Position numbers and translations under genes: made by a program. Of a DNA stretch of 64,000 nucleotides, positions 1 through 10,876 are shown one piece after another (the stretch's first letter is position 1; each line of letters begins with the position of its first letter). The DNA is taken from assembly GCF_003576645.1 (NCBI RefSeq), contig NC_044922.1, positions 17,393,787 through 17,457,786 of the forward strand, read 5' to 3'. Below the pieces are notes generated by a model. The model saw only the letters and a list, made by a program, of their open reading frames with translations, made no database searches and had not been told where the DNA came from. The DNA comes from Ipomoea triloba (lineage: Eukaryota; Streptophyta; Magnoliopsida; Solanales; Convolvulaceae).

Positions 1-363
1 TACGGTTTCTGTAGAGGCCATCTCACAACGATCATACAACCTTCTTAACGTCTGTAGCTTGGACTTCTGTGACCGGTCGACTCCTTTGTTTGACACCTTT
101 AAGATGTCCTAAGCTTCTTTTGCTGTTTGAGCACGAGCTAGTTGCCCAAAAATGGAGTAATGAACACCTTGGTGAATTTGCCCCAAGGCCAATTGATCTC
201 GCCGTGTTGCAGCTGCATCAGCTCCTTCTGATAGACCGGGATCAACAAAGCTCCAAAGATTTTGAGCTTTCAAATGTGTGGTCATCATAATTTGCCAATA
301 ATTGTAATCGATTTTCCCATTTAATTTAGGACCCGACCAAACAATATTGAAATTATTGGCCAT
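1..363 (-). pseudogene. Copia gag polyprotein fragment with premature stop
   Basis: The frame starts MANNFNIVWSGPKLNG and contains YNYWQIMMTTHLKAQNLW, the pattern of the N-terminal domain of plant Copia gag (DUF4219/UBN2 type). At 111-109 there is TAG where the family has Trp (TGG) in the AKEAWDIL motif. The same frame then stays open to the window edge (DILKVSNKGVDRSQKSKLQTL). One nonsense base therefore inactivates this copy, or at least its gag. The rest of the polyprotein lies outside the window. Confidence 0.75.
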
Positions 364-420
364 ACTTTACTAGGAAAAAAATATCTCGGGGTTGGAAGGC
401 TGATAGGCTCTGATACCAAA

Positions 421-646
421 TGTCAGATATATTCAATTAAATATATCTATACTAATTGAGAAAGGGAGGAATCTGACTAGATAGAGGTTTGTGAAGGAAA
501 TGGTTTTCTTTGATTTCTTCAGTACATTACATTACAACTGAACACACAACATATTTATAGATAGGAAAAGTAAACTCACTACTAATTCCACTAAGTGAGT
601 GCTGCAACCCTTTAGTTTATTTAGTTGTTATGCAACCACACTAACA
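421..646 (-). repeat. 5' LTR of the Copia element
   Basis: About 226 bp, short for an LTR. It begins TGTTAG and ends CTGACA on the minus strand, is followed by two bases and then the tRNA-Met primer site, and holds a TATA-like CTATAAATA at about 561-552. The outer boundary at 646 is my best TG match and could be off. Confidence 0.6.
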
Positions 647-818
647 TATAATAATCCATCCACCTAATCCACCTAACCCACATAATCAATAATGTTGATT
701 CCATTGCCGAAAGCAATTCATAATGCTGCACTTCTTCTTTCTTTTGGTTTAATTAATAACAGATTGTGAGTTTCTCTTAGCTTGTCACTCAAAAACATGA
801 ATATATTAAGGTACGTAC

Positions 819-951
819 CAAATTCGAGGTGACCGCTGGGAACGGAGAAACAAGAAGTTCTAGCACCGGCGAGGCGCTTTCCGACCAACACCTTCTCCCC
901 TTTGAGTATGAACACTGCCACTGCTACTTTGGGAACCTTATCACTGTTCAT
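819..951 (-). CDS. NUDT1: NUDT1-like Nudix hydrolase copy A, exon 1 only (partial)
   Basis: This is exon 1 of a two-exon Nudix hydrolase, 133 nt, starting MNSDKVPKVAVAVFIL at the ATG at 951 and ending in GHLEF plus one base at a GTACGT donor (818). Family members hydrolyse nucleoside or prenyl diphosphates in the cytosol; the substrate here is unknown. The exon carries the first half of the Nudix box (GHLEFG). Residue 30-32 reads ARTS where the other copies have AGTS, so this copy is slightly diverged. Exon 2 is not in the window: a Copia element occupies 1-646 where the intron continues. Whether the gene is merely stretched or truly broken depends on sequence to the left. The start is chosen by alignment with copies B-F; a TTG two codons upstream is not used. 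Confidence 0.8.
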
Positions 952-1200
952 TTTCAAAGGTTTTGGCTAAACCAAGTGGATGATAATACCGCGTATAAGG
1001 TTGACTTTGGTTGTGGACTTTAGCTAAGTATAACGATTGGTTTCAGCTCCAATGATGCAGGGGCCCTTTTTATACCGTACTACTCAGGACTGCTGGTATC
1101 AGCATACCATATTGGAACTATATACAGATCTAGTCAACGGAATAAAAAACTGTTTGTATTTATAGAACTCTTAGGTAATAATTACGTTATTATATTGATT
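952..1200 (-). promoter_or_regulatory. Promoter and 5' leader of Nudix copy A
   Basis: A TATA box (TATAAAAA on the minus strand) lies at 1074-1067, about 116 nt before the ATG. Upstream, GGTATCAGCATACC at 1095-1108 and the following ATTGGAACTATATACA match the same region in copies B-F, so this is duplicated regulatory DNA. Confidence 0.6.
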
Positions 1201-1467
1201 ACGATATCATGTTTACAACATGTTAGTACTGCTACGGATGATGGTTGGACTTTAATTATTCCTGTCACGAATATTGAGAATTTAAATTTATTTTGAGCTT
1301 TTGTGAATAAAAATGTACAATTTTGTATTGAATCTTGAAATTAGATTGACTCAATTTTACTTACTTATGACCTGAGAGACATATTCATGCATTAAGTATA
1401 GGATATAGCCGAACAAATTAAGCTGAAAAACTTGAGTTATCAATAAATACTACTCCTAAAACACTAT

Positions 1468-1772
1468 GGCCCTGTTTGGTAAATAATCAGCCTATCAGTC
1501 AATTTTGGCTTATTTGACTACTATTAGTTGTTTGGTTAATAAGCTTTTTGTAACTCCAAAATGCTAAAATTCAAAAGGCTACTCAAAGCAGCCTTTTCAA
1601 TTAGGTTTTTGATAAAAGAAATTATACTAAACAGCTATCAGCTAACAACTAACAGCTAATCTATCAAACAACTTTCTACAATCAGCTAATGTTATCAAGA
1701 AATCATACATTTTAACCCAAACAACCGACCTAATCAGCTAACAGGAGTAACAGCCATTTACCAAACATGGCC
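1468..1772. mobile_element. MITE, Harbinger-like, 305 bp
   Basis: The ends are GGCCCTGTTTGGTAAAT and, inverted, GGCCATGTTTGGTAAAT. Flanking TAT at 1465-1467 and 1773-1775 is a plausible 3-bp target duplication. The inside is made of diverged inverted repeats rich in AATCAGCTAA/TTAGCTGATT. No coding capacity. Confidence 0.7.
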
Positions 1773-3496
1773 TATATATATACACACACACACACATATA
1801 TATTTAAATAGTAGTTAAAATTTTCTTCTTGGTATTTTTACAATTTTTTTTTGTATTGTTGTTAAAATATAAGATACAATTCAACCAATGATGTTGTACT
1901 AATTCGATTTTTTATTAACTATATATAACTTAATGTAATTAATGAATATAGACCAAATATGTGCATAATTTTATCATTTAAGTAACTCTTTTTCAGGGAT
2001 CGAGTCTCACCTACGGTAGTGTGGAGCAACCTCTCAAAGTGAAGGGGTTCCTTGTGCACAGTGAGCAAAAGTCTAATCTCTGTGTTCAATTGAGTTATCA
2101 TGATTTACATTGGATCCTTGTGCGCAGTGAACAAAAGTCTAATCCTAAAAACTTTATCGGACCGGGACGATGAACCCTTGAAATTAGGGATTCAACTTTT
2201 TGGGAGAAGTAACTCTTTTCCAACAACATTCTGAAAAGTACTAAGAAGCCGGTGGCCAACCAAGTCTTCTTTGATCGGAACGACCGAATTAACAACTTGA
2301 TGCAATATAATAATGTTGTGAAATAAAATGACCTGGCAATACAAGTTGATGGTTTCGGTTTTACGATTATTATGAAATACATGCATCCATTGAATCTATC
2401 TAGATGTTTGACAAAGTTCAAAGTATAAGGGTCTTTTACAATTATTGTTTGGTTATATATATACTAGATCAAATATACTAGATCAAATACGGATAGACTT
2501 TTCTGTATGGTCGTGCGTATCGCATCTTCATGCAGGAACTAGACCGGCCACTGCTTCCCGTGCGGTCGTGCGACATTGCAGCACTTACATTATTACTCTT
2601 AAAATTTTTTTTTTTGAAGTACTCATAATTCTTTATAAGGTAGTATATGTTCAATCACCAGGATTCGATCCTGTGATCACATATTTAAAATGGTAACAAA
2701 CCCTACATTGTAGTTGACAACAAATTTAGAACAAAATTATCAATAATCAAGGAGTCATTTATGATCTAATTAAAGTCAAGAATAAAAATTAATAAATGTT
2801 AATAGTAAAATGATCATTTTTAAAATTAACTATATTTAGTCAAATATAATTAAATATTTTAAATAATTTGACTAAATTAAGAGTTCAACTATTTTTGAAT
2901 ATAAGAGTTGGAATGTTTTTTAATTCAAATTTTAAGTTTCTTTTAATACGAAAAAGATTTTTTGCCGCATGCATGGAATTAAAAAACAAATTAAAGATTT
3001 TTCATTTCTAGAACTCTAGTGTAATGATTACGCATCTCAATAATCCATTCTTATACCATGGATCAGTCACATCTTGTATTATTGACGTTGGTTCAACAAT
3101 TATGTGTTCCTAGTTAGATACTCCGTATATTATGTAACTGGAGTCTGGAGGTTGCAATTAACCGAATAATTGTATATGTACCTATAAATAAATTGGAGGT
3201 AATAAAATGTTAATTACAGACACATAAAATGAAAACACATAATATATTGTTAACATATTATATGTCTGCAGTTAACATATTTTGTACCTCTAGTGAATAG
3301 CTTATATTTGTACTTATCATTTTATGTGTCTGTAGTTAACATATTGTTTGCCTTCAATTGATTTACAGGCACATAAGCTGTTAAATACATGTATAAAATA
3401 TGTCAATTGTAAACACATAATCTGAAGATTATTTCAGATCAGGATCCGCAATGTAAAGTAGACTTGGTCCATGGTATAATTTACCCTCAATAGTAA
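1773..3496. other. AT-rich intergenic stretch with no recognised gene
   Basis: Contains a short TA/CA microsatellite (about 1774-1802). Around 2040-2110 and 2110-2130 there is a repeated phrase (TTCCTTGTGCACAGTGAGCAAAAGTCTAATC / ATCCTTGTGCGCAGTGAACAAAAG), suggesting a local duplication. 3230-3420 has several inverted and direct copies of a short AACATATT / CACATAA motif. I see no conserved open frame. Confidence 0.5.
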
Positions 3497-3546
3497 CGGT
3501 GTGTTTTATTTGCACAAGAGAATCAGAATGAAAATGAAATACTTAG

Positions 3547-5057
3547 TGATAAGTGCAAAAGATGCCATCTTTATAAGGTTGTTATCGGATCGTCTAGTGC
3601 ACAATTCGTAGCTTTTGTGTTTGATTTGTCCCTTTATTGCGTTAGAATGCTTCATATTGCCATTGGACCCCGTTCCACACTTGGTTAATTGTTTTTCAGG
3701 TAAAAAAGTTGCGCAAAGTGGTGAAAAAGGGCATGGATTTCAAAGATTGATTCGAGAACCAAATTGGAAACAAAAGGACCAACCGGACGCGCCTTGGACG
3801 CGCGCCCGCCCAGGCGTCCACGTCCCAGGTCCACAAAGTGCAAAGCAGTACGCAGCGGACGCCAGCCGGACGCCATCGGACGCCCCACGTCCGAAAAATC
3901 ACTCTCTGAAGTTTGCAAGGTCTGCTTAGGACGCGTAGAGGACGCACGTCGGACGCCGCGTCCGATTCCCACTTCCCGCGCCGAAGATTTGAACAAGCGC
4001 GCAAAGAATCCCGCTGGACGCGCAGAGGACGCGCGTCCAGTCGGGCGTCCGATACGGTTTATTTTGGCGGTTGGCGCGATTTAAATAGGGAATTGGGGCA
4101 TTTTTCAGAGGATCCATCACACTTCAGTTTTAGATCTCTTTAGAATATTTCTCTCTCTAGGATTAGCCTAGAGAGATCTCCCCCAATTCACTCCACATTC
4201 CCAATTCACTCCACATTGCAATTCTTAGTTTAGATTAGAATTAGAGAAGAATTCCATTGTTGCAAGATTGAGATCTACATTCAATTTCAAGTTCAAGGTT
4301 TAATTTCAAGCTAAGTCTTCCTTTTAATTTCTTGTCATTACTTTTGCTTTTGCTATTTCAATTCCAAGTATGATTAGATAGATCTTTGTGGATTTGGATT
4401 GAGCAATGTTGTATGGATATTCTTGAGCTTTGAATTGATCAATTAGGTTTTGCAATTGCTTTGATTATGAGTTTGGTTGTGTGAATGGTGATCTTCTTTG
4501 ACTCTTGTGTGGGAATGATCAACCTATATGAGAGGTGTTTGGAGAAGGAGTCTCACCTATGAGAGTAGGGATACTCCTTAGCCTAGCCTAGCACGTTTCC
4601 TTCCCACCTTTGAGAAAAGGGGGATTGGAAGGCAAATAGCACACCATGTGTTTGATAATTTGCCTCACCTAGCCTAGTTGCCATGAGAATGGGACTATGG
4701 ACTAGATGATAGGCCAATGACCACGAGAGTGGCGTTGGCATAGTTGTCTTGCCTCATCTTCATTATCTAAGTGTTGCTAGCCTAATATCTTAGGAAATCA
4801 AGGATACCTATATGAGTTGCAAGATCCAAATCCTCCTTTCCACTTAATTGTTTCCTTTGTTTGTTCCTTATTTTCCTTATGTTTCATGCACCTTTCTTAC
4901 CTATGTTTGGGTTAGCTTTCAAACACTAAACACTCTTGTGCTTAATCCCCTTACCGCTTGAATTCCCTCCTTGCCATCCTTTGAGAACGATACTCGGGAA
5001 CTTCTTCCCGTTTTACCACCTATTACTTTCCATCCACCGCGAAAACTACACCCTTCA
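3547..5057. mobile_element. Solo LTR, 1511 bp, with 5-bp target duplication
   Basis: Starts TGATAAGTGC and ends CACCCTTCA (TG...CA) and is flanked by CTTAG at 3542-3546 and 5058-5062. There is no primer site or coding region next to it, so it is best read as the product of LTR-LTR recombination. The length and a GC-rich upstream half fit a Ty3-gypsy LTR of the Tat/Athila/Ogre kind, which is inference. A TATA-like TTTAAATAGG lies at 4079-4088. The short open frames in 3615-4143 come from its GC-rich block and are not genes. Confidence 0.8.
3781..4070. repeat. GC-rich GGACGC motif cluster inside the solo LTR
   Basis: GGACGC or its complement GCGTCC occurs more than a dozen times in about 290 bp, with GGACGCGC and GGACGCCG variants, in otherwise AT-rich DNA. 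It ends immediately before the TATA-like site at 4079, where LTR enhancers usually sit. Confidence 0.8.
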
Positions 5058-5400
5058 CTTAGTAATGGTAATGGGTTTTGGTGAAAGTATTTTGCATGTT
5101 TGGTAGTAGGGTGGAATTGGAATAATTACCAGATGTTCGGTTACGTATGACCTACCTTATAATGGAAATAAAGGTTTTAAAAATAAAAAATAAAAAAATT
5201 TAGACAATTAATACTGATATAATTACATCCAAAGTACCAATATGAACAAAAAATAAAAACAAAAATTTAAAAATCAGATTACCAAATAAGATGGGATGAT
5301 ACCTATTTTTAATTAGGGGATGGAGTTTTAATAAAATGGGTAATCAAAGCCCATAATTATATTTTAAAAAGTTATCAACCAAATACTAACTATGGTTTCA

Positions 5401-5930
5401 GTTGTTATACGGCCGTTTCAGTAAGTAGGAGAAACGGCTGTCGTAAGTCGTAACGGAGCTCCGTAACTGATACTAAAGTTTATTTCAAAAGATACTGCCT
5501 CACATTTGTTTTTATATTATCAAATGAAACTGCAGTTATATCGAAAAGGAACTGTAGTTGTGTTGAAAAGGAACTGCAGTTGTGTTAAACTGATACTGAA
5601 TAACAGTTTCACATTTTTAGGTATATATTGTCCAATGAAACTGTAGTTATATCGAAATGATATTATAGTTGTGTTGAAAGGAAATTGCAATGTATTATAA
5701 AAGAAAATGTAGTTGTGTTGAAAGAAACTGAATAACAATTTCACATATTTGAGTGTATAATGTCGAATGAAACTGCAGTTATATAAAAAAGGAACTGCAG
5801 TTGTGTTGAAAAGTAACTGCAATTATGCGGAACGGAACCGTTTCAGCCGTTTGTTTTCATTAATCAAAATGATATCGTTTTGATGCATGATCCACAATAG
5901 ATTGTGGATCACGATCCACCGTAAAATTTA
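5401..5930. mobile_element. Mutator-like MITE, family with CTGCAGTTGTGTTGAA repeats (member 1)
   Basis: Holds many tandem-like copies of AACTGCAGTTGTGTTGAAAG, GTATATATTGTCCAATGAAACTGTAG and an AACGGAGCTCCGTAA palindrome, and ends with AAATGATATCGTTTTGATGCATGATCC then GATCCACCGTAAAATTT. The same parts recur at 17010-17490, 34505-35137 and 60155-60427. The 5520-5822 open frame on the minus strand is a by-product of the repeats. Confidence 0.65.
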
Positions 5931-6330
5931 CACTATAATTTCTAGTATGTAAATCCATAAACCGAACACTCAGCGATGGAGTCCGGGGTGATGTTAGAGA
6001 TTTCGAAGTCGCCTGATTGCCTGAAGATTGGTTGTTGACGGTGGTGGGCCTTCTTGAACGGCGTCGTGGCCCCAATTTATTAGGTCACATGCAATGGAGG
6101 AATACTGACTGGACTCTTCGGTTTTTTAATGAAGGAACAATATTAACTTATGCTGCTCTTTTGGCATTTTCCTCTGTCATTTTCTGAAAATTTACTCCTA
6201 TTTAATTTTAAAATATTTTAACATATGAAAAACTTTAATACACAATTTAATTGGGAATCTAAAAAAATATCTACATACAAACCACGTTTAATTTGCAGAC
6301 ACTTTGCCATGACTGGTCAAATGTGTGAAT
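5931..6330. repeat. Array block R (copy in unit A)
   Basis: Carries the phrases GATTTCGAAGTCGC, GGTTGTTGACGGTGG, GTGGGCCTTCTTGAA and, further on, AATGAAGGAA and TTTTCTGTCATTTTCTGAAAATTTA. This block recurs upstream of Nudix copies C, D, E and F, so it belongs to the duplicated unit. The minus-strand open frame (6075-5860) starts MGPRRRSRRPTTVNNQ but is not kept open in the other copies. Function unknown. Confidence 0.6.
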
Positions 6331-6503
6331 AATATATATAATTAATTTAATTAGTCTCTGATTCGATCAAGAAAGTGTGGTTAAGAATTAAACTTATAAC
6401 CTTCAAATACGATAATCATACTCTATTCACTCGATCATAATTTTCGATGCTAAATTATAACTTTTTAAAATGATGAAAAGAATTAAATTCAAAAAGATAT
6501 ATA

Positions 6504-7804
6504 GGCTATGTTTGGCAAACCTAGCTGAAAAGTAGCTGAAAGCTAAAAAGTAGCTGAAAACTGAAAAGCTATAAGCTCGAAGCTGAAATCAGAAGAGCTG
6601 TTATGCTTAAAAGTGTTTGGTAAAATTAATTTTTAGATAAGCTGATAAATGAAAAAAGACTAAAAAGGACATCTTCATACAATTTAGATAATTTTAAATT
6701 TAAATAGGTTTGTTTATATATTAAAATATAAAATAATGAAATCAATATATTTAAATAAAATATAAAGTAAGAACATATATTTGAAAATATATAAAGTAAA
6801 AAAATGTTTATAATTCATAAGATTAGTTCATACAAAAATTAATGTTCAAACACAAATGTCAAACTGAAATTACTACCAAACATAATGAAAAGAAAATGTC
6901 AAAAGGGTTTTAATTGCGAGGGGTAAAGGATGTCATTTATTTAAAATAATAAGGATAAAGATGGAAAAAAGTTAAAAAGCTACTAGCTTATTTTTGAAAA
7001 GCTATCCCAAGTAGCGTTTCAAAATAAGCTCTTATTTTAAGCTACTAGCTTACTTTGAGAACATTATCAAACAGAGCTTATAGCTTATTAGTAGCTTAAA
7101 ATAAGCTATAAGCTCTTAAATAAGCTCTGCCAAACAGAGCCATAACATATCTTGACTCTGTTTGGCAGAGCTTATTTAGGAGCTTATAGCTTATTTTAAG
7201 CTACTAATAAGCTATAAGCTCTGTTTGGTAATGTTCTCAAAATAAACTAGTAGCTTAAAATAATAGCTTATTTTGAAACGCTACTTGGGGTAGCTTTTCA
7301 AAATAAGCTAGTAGCTTTTTAACTTTTTTCCATCTTTATCTTTATTATTTTAAATAAATGACATCCTTTACCCCGCTCAATTAAAACCCTTTTGACATTT
7401 TCTTTTCATTATGTTTGGTTGTAATTTCAGTTTGGTATTTATGTTTGAAAATTAATTTTTGTATGAACTAATCTTATGAATTATAAATATTTTTTTTACG
7501 TTATATATTTTCAAATATATGTTGTTACTTTATATTTTATTTAAATATATTGATTTCATTATTTTATATTTTAATATATAAAAAAACCTATTTAAATTTA
7601 AAATTATTTAAATTGTATGAAGATGTCGTTTTTATTCTTTTTACATTTATTAACTTATCAAAAAGTTAATTTTACCAAACACTTTTAAGCATAACAGCTA
7701 GCTTAACAGCTCTTCAGATTTCAGCTTCGAGCTTATAGCTTTTCAGTTTTCGGCTACTTTTCAGCTTTCAGCTACCTTTTCAGCTAGGTTTGCCAAACAT
7801 AGCC
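6504..7804. mobile_element. Two MITEs of one family in inverted orientation (1.3-kb palindrome)
   Basis: The first runs 6504-7141 (GGCTATGTTTGGCAAACCTAGC ... GCTCTGCCAAACAGAGCC) and the second 7155-7804 in reverse. Arms match along their length and are separated by about 13 bp, so the whole could fold into one hairpin of about 640 bp per arm. The TIR style (GGCTNTGTTTGGCA) is common for plant Harbinger or hAT MITEs; a flanking ATA pair hints at a 3-bp duplication. Confidence 0.75.
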
Positions 7805-8929
7805 CTTATCTGAATTGTATCCACTCTTAGCTAATCATTATATTACTTAATTTATTCGTTTCTTCTATTATTGTTGTTGTTGTTGTTGTTGTTGTTATCG
7901 TTGTTATCGTCACTAGTATTTTCGCCCGTGCGTTGCACGAAATGGATTTGTTATAATATTTAAAGAATATTTGGATCAATATACAATTATATATATTATA
8001 ACATCGAATATTATATAGCCCAATTGATGAAATTGATTGCATCGATTATGTTTTATGATGTTTTCCTTTGAATTAGAACAAATAATTGTCCAATTACCCG
8101 GGCGTGGATAAATTTTTTTTATTATATATTGAGATAATAAAAATAAAGATGAAATTATAAAAAATTCTAATATTGAACGTGTACATTTATTTGATTATAA
8201 GATTAATACAAAAATATTACTCAATTAATTGAATAATATATGACTTGTTTGTCTAAAATTATCTTTAAAAGATCTATAAGTAATATGACTTATATAATTA
8301 TATTATTACTAAAATAAATATGAGAAAATGAGAAATAAATTAATTGTAATTATTATAAAAATAAATTCAACGACCAATGCTTAACTTAATTATCATAATA
8401 ATTATTAGACAATTATTATTAGTCAATTACACTAATATATGTGTAATTATACTTTTATACTTTAAGTATATTCATTTTCCCCATATTGCATTTAGTTTTA
8501 TCTTCCTCCTCCATATTTGAATGAATTAATTTTGATTATTATAAAAATCTAACAACCCATGTTCAATTAATTTTTTTAAAGTTTAAATAACTTAGAGTTT
8601 TCAAAAGGAAAGTATATTAATTATTAAAGTTTTTAAATAATTTTCAGTCAATTAGTAATATCCTTTTCTTTTCCCGATAAATGATTTTACTTTTATTAAT
8701 AGTGTTGATACGTGAGTATACATATTATCAATTTATAGATATTAGTTAATTTCTATTTTACATTTTCTTAACAAATAATCTTTATTAATTATTTGACCAA
8801 TAAAATATTTCATTAATAGACTACAAAAGTTTAGGCGGGGAATGAAATAGGAGGATTTTACTTTTATATATAGTATAGAATATAGATTACGATCTTTTTA
8901 TATTTTAAATCAATTAGTAATATCATTTT

Positions 8930-9230
8930 TCTCAGAATAATGGTCAAATAAACCACTGAACTACACACAAAACTGCAATTAGGCCATCGAACTCAAAAAG
9001 AATGCAATTGGATTCCTGAACTATATAAACTCATGCAATTAAGTACAAATTGACATGTTTTTTTTTTTTTTTAAAGTCCAAATTAACCTGTTTACCTACA
9101 ATTGTGATGACAGGGTGGTTACTAATTTTAAAATAAACTTTTTAAATAATTTTAATTAAAATAATTAAATAATAATAATAATAATAAAATTTTTTTAAAA
9201 AAAACAGGCGTCTCCGGTAGTTCTTCTGTT
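8930..9230. repeat. Foldback-element fragment inside the Helitron
   Basis: The sequence GGTCAAATAAACCACTGAACTACACAC... ATGCAATT... resembles the left arm of the foldback at 39488-40095 (GCAATTAGG, CGAACTCAAAAA). A matching right arm was not found here, so it may be truncated. Confidence 0.4.
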
Positions 9231-10754
9231 TTTTTTTTTTAAATTATTAGTGCCGATTGTTATGTGTAAATTAATATTAGGCAACCTTATCTAGGAAAAA
9301 TGAAAAGAATTACGTAGTAATATTTACCTTATTTTCGTTCCATTTTTAATTGATGATGTAGAATATTATTATTGAAATATTTCCGTTTCATTTTTAATTT
9401 CCGTTCCTTTTTAATTTATCTTTAATATTGTTTATAATATGCCTTTATTATTTATGATGTAGAATGTTTTCCTTTTTTAATTAAATTGCAATGATATGAC
9501 CATTTCCTTTTTCATTTTAGTTAATTATGGATATTTTTTTTATTTACAGTCAATTATTAATATTCATTTTCTTTTATATATTCAATCAATTAGTAACATC
9601 AGATTCATTTTTAGTCGATTTTTTTATATTTTCAGTTAATTAGTCAATTAGAATAATAGATCCACTGGTATTTTTACCTAATTTCTGTTCTATTTTTAAT
9701 TAATGATGTAGAATATTATTATTGAAATATTTTCATTCTATTTTTAATTTACCTTTACTATTGTTTAAAATTTAAAATATGCCTTTACTATTCTTATGTT
9801 TTTATATATAGTATAGATTAATATTATGCTAATTATGACATCCATGTATTATGAATAAGTATGGTAATTAAGGAGTATATATTATTATTAAAAAATAATG
9901 TATATTTTAATTTCGTTTAATTATGGACGTAATATGTGTATGTTTAATTTTCTTTAATTTTATCCGTAATATATATGTGTATGTTTAATTTTCTTTAATT
10001 ATGTCCGTAATATGTGTACCATTAATTTCTTTAATTGATTAGATAAAATTACGGCAAGTATAAAAAACCGTTTAATAAAAGTATAATGTTTGAACTAATT
10101 TCTCAATGACCATAATTATTAAGATTTTATTCCAAAGTAACCATTAGCATAATTTTATATGTGTAATAATCTGTGAATTGAAATAATTTACATAATTGTA
10201 TGGACGTAATAATATGTGAATTAGCATAATAATACGTGAGTTGAAATAATTATCATAATTTTGTTAATCTCCTCTAATTATGGATGTAATATGTGTATTA
10301 TCAATTTCGTTAACTGATTTGATAAAATTTATATTACGAACAACAATATTAATTCATTAGTTGTCATAATTTTTAAGTTTTTATTCAAAAGTAATCAAAT
10401 GAAATGCACGGGTAATTGACATTATCTGAAGTAAAAATATATAAAATTATCGTAAGAATGAAATCTCTATGTTTAATGACCATAATAAATTTAGATGTTA
10501 AATATAGTTGGTAATTACCATGGGTTATTTAGATGGTAAATAGTATATGGTAATTACCTATATAGATTAGCATATTAAACGGATTAACATATGGAACAAT
10601 GTTATAAAAAATGAAGGAAGCCTTTTAGATAAAATATATTAGGAATAATATCAATTAAATAAAATATCATAGGAATTTCTCAATTCTATATTTATAATTA
10701 CCTTTATAAACATATTTAATAGGAAAATTTAGTTACAAACTTATATTAAGAGTT

Positions 10755-10841
10755 ATGGATTATTATTATTATTATATTATTATTATAAATATTAGGAAAA
10801 TTATATTAAGAATTTTAGATTATTATTACTACGGAGTATTA

Positions 10842-10875
<34 letters not shown>
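10755..10875. repeat. ATT/TTA trinucleotide repeats
   Basis: Two interrupted (TTA)n runs. The 10755-10991 open frame of poly-Tyr type comes from them and is not a gene. Confidence 0.9.

Positions 10876-10876
<1 letters not shown>

Larger units (their letters stand above)
1..646 (-). mobile_element. Ty1-copia retrotransposon, 5' end (LTR, primer site, gag start), cut by window edge
   Basis: On the minus strand the order is LTR (646 to 421), a primer-binding site complementary to initiator Met tRNA (TGGTATCAGAGC, 418-407), a short leader, and a gag reading frame from the ATG at 363. The element runs off the window at base 1. It lies on the intron side of Nudix copy A exon 1, about 170 bp from its donor site. 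The boundaries TG...CA are inferred from TGTTAG at 646 and CTGACA at 421. A 5-bp target duplication cannot be tested because the far end is outside the window. Confidence 0.8.
3497..5395. mobile_element. Probable MITE interrupted by the solo LTR
   Basis: Left part begins about 3499 (GTGTGTTTTATTTGCAC) and the right part ends about 5395, where the inverted sequence is GTTAGTATTTGGTTGATAA. Removing the solo LTR and one CTTAG copy rejoins the two parts. The termini are only loosely similar, so family and exact ends are uncertain. Confidence 0.4.

Noticed and set aside
718..957. Longer Nudix copy A open frame reading past HLEFG
   Set aside because: Codons after HLEFG are intron, shown by the GTACGT donor and by alignment with copies B-F.
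3615..4143. Overlapping GC-rich open frames of about 100 codons on both strands
   Set aside because: They come from the GGACGC motif cluster in a solo LTR, overlap each other in several frames and encode Arg/Pro/Ala-rich low-complexity sequence.
5860..6075. Minus-strand frame starting MGPRRRSRRPTTVNNQ as a gene
   Set aside because: The homologous block in units C-F does not keep the frame or start; no intron or domain supports it.
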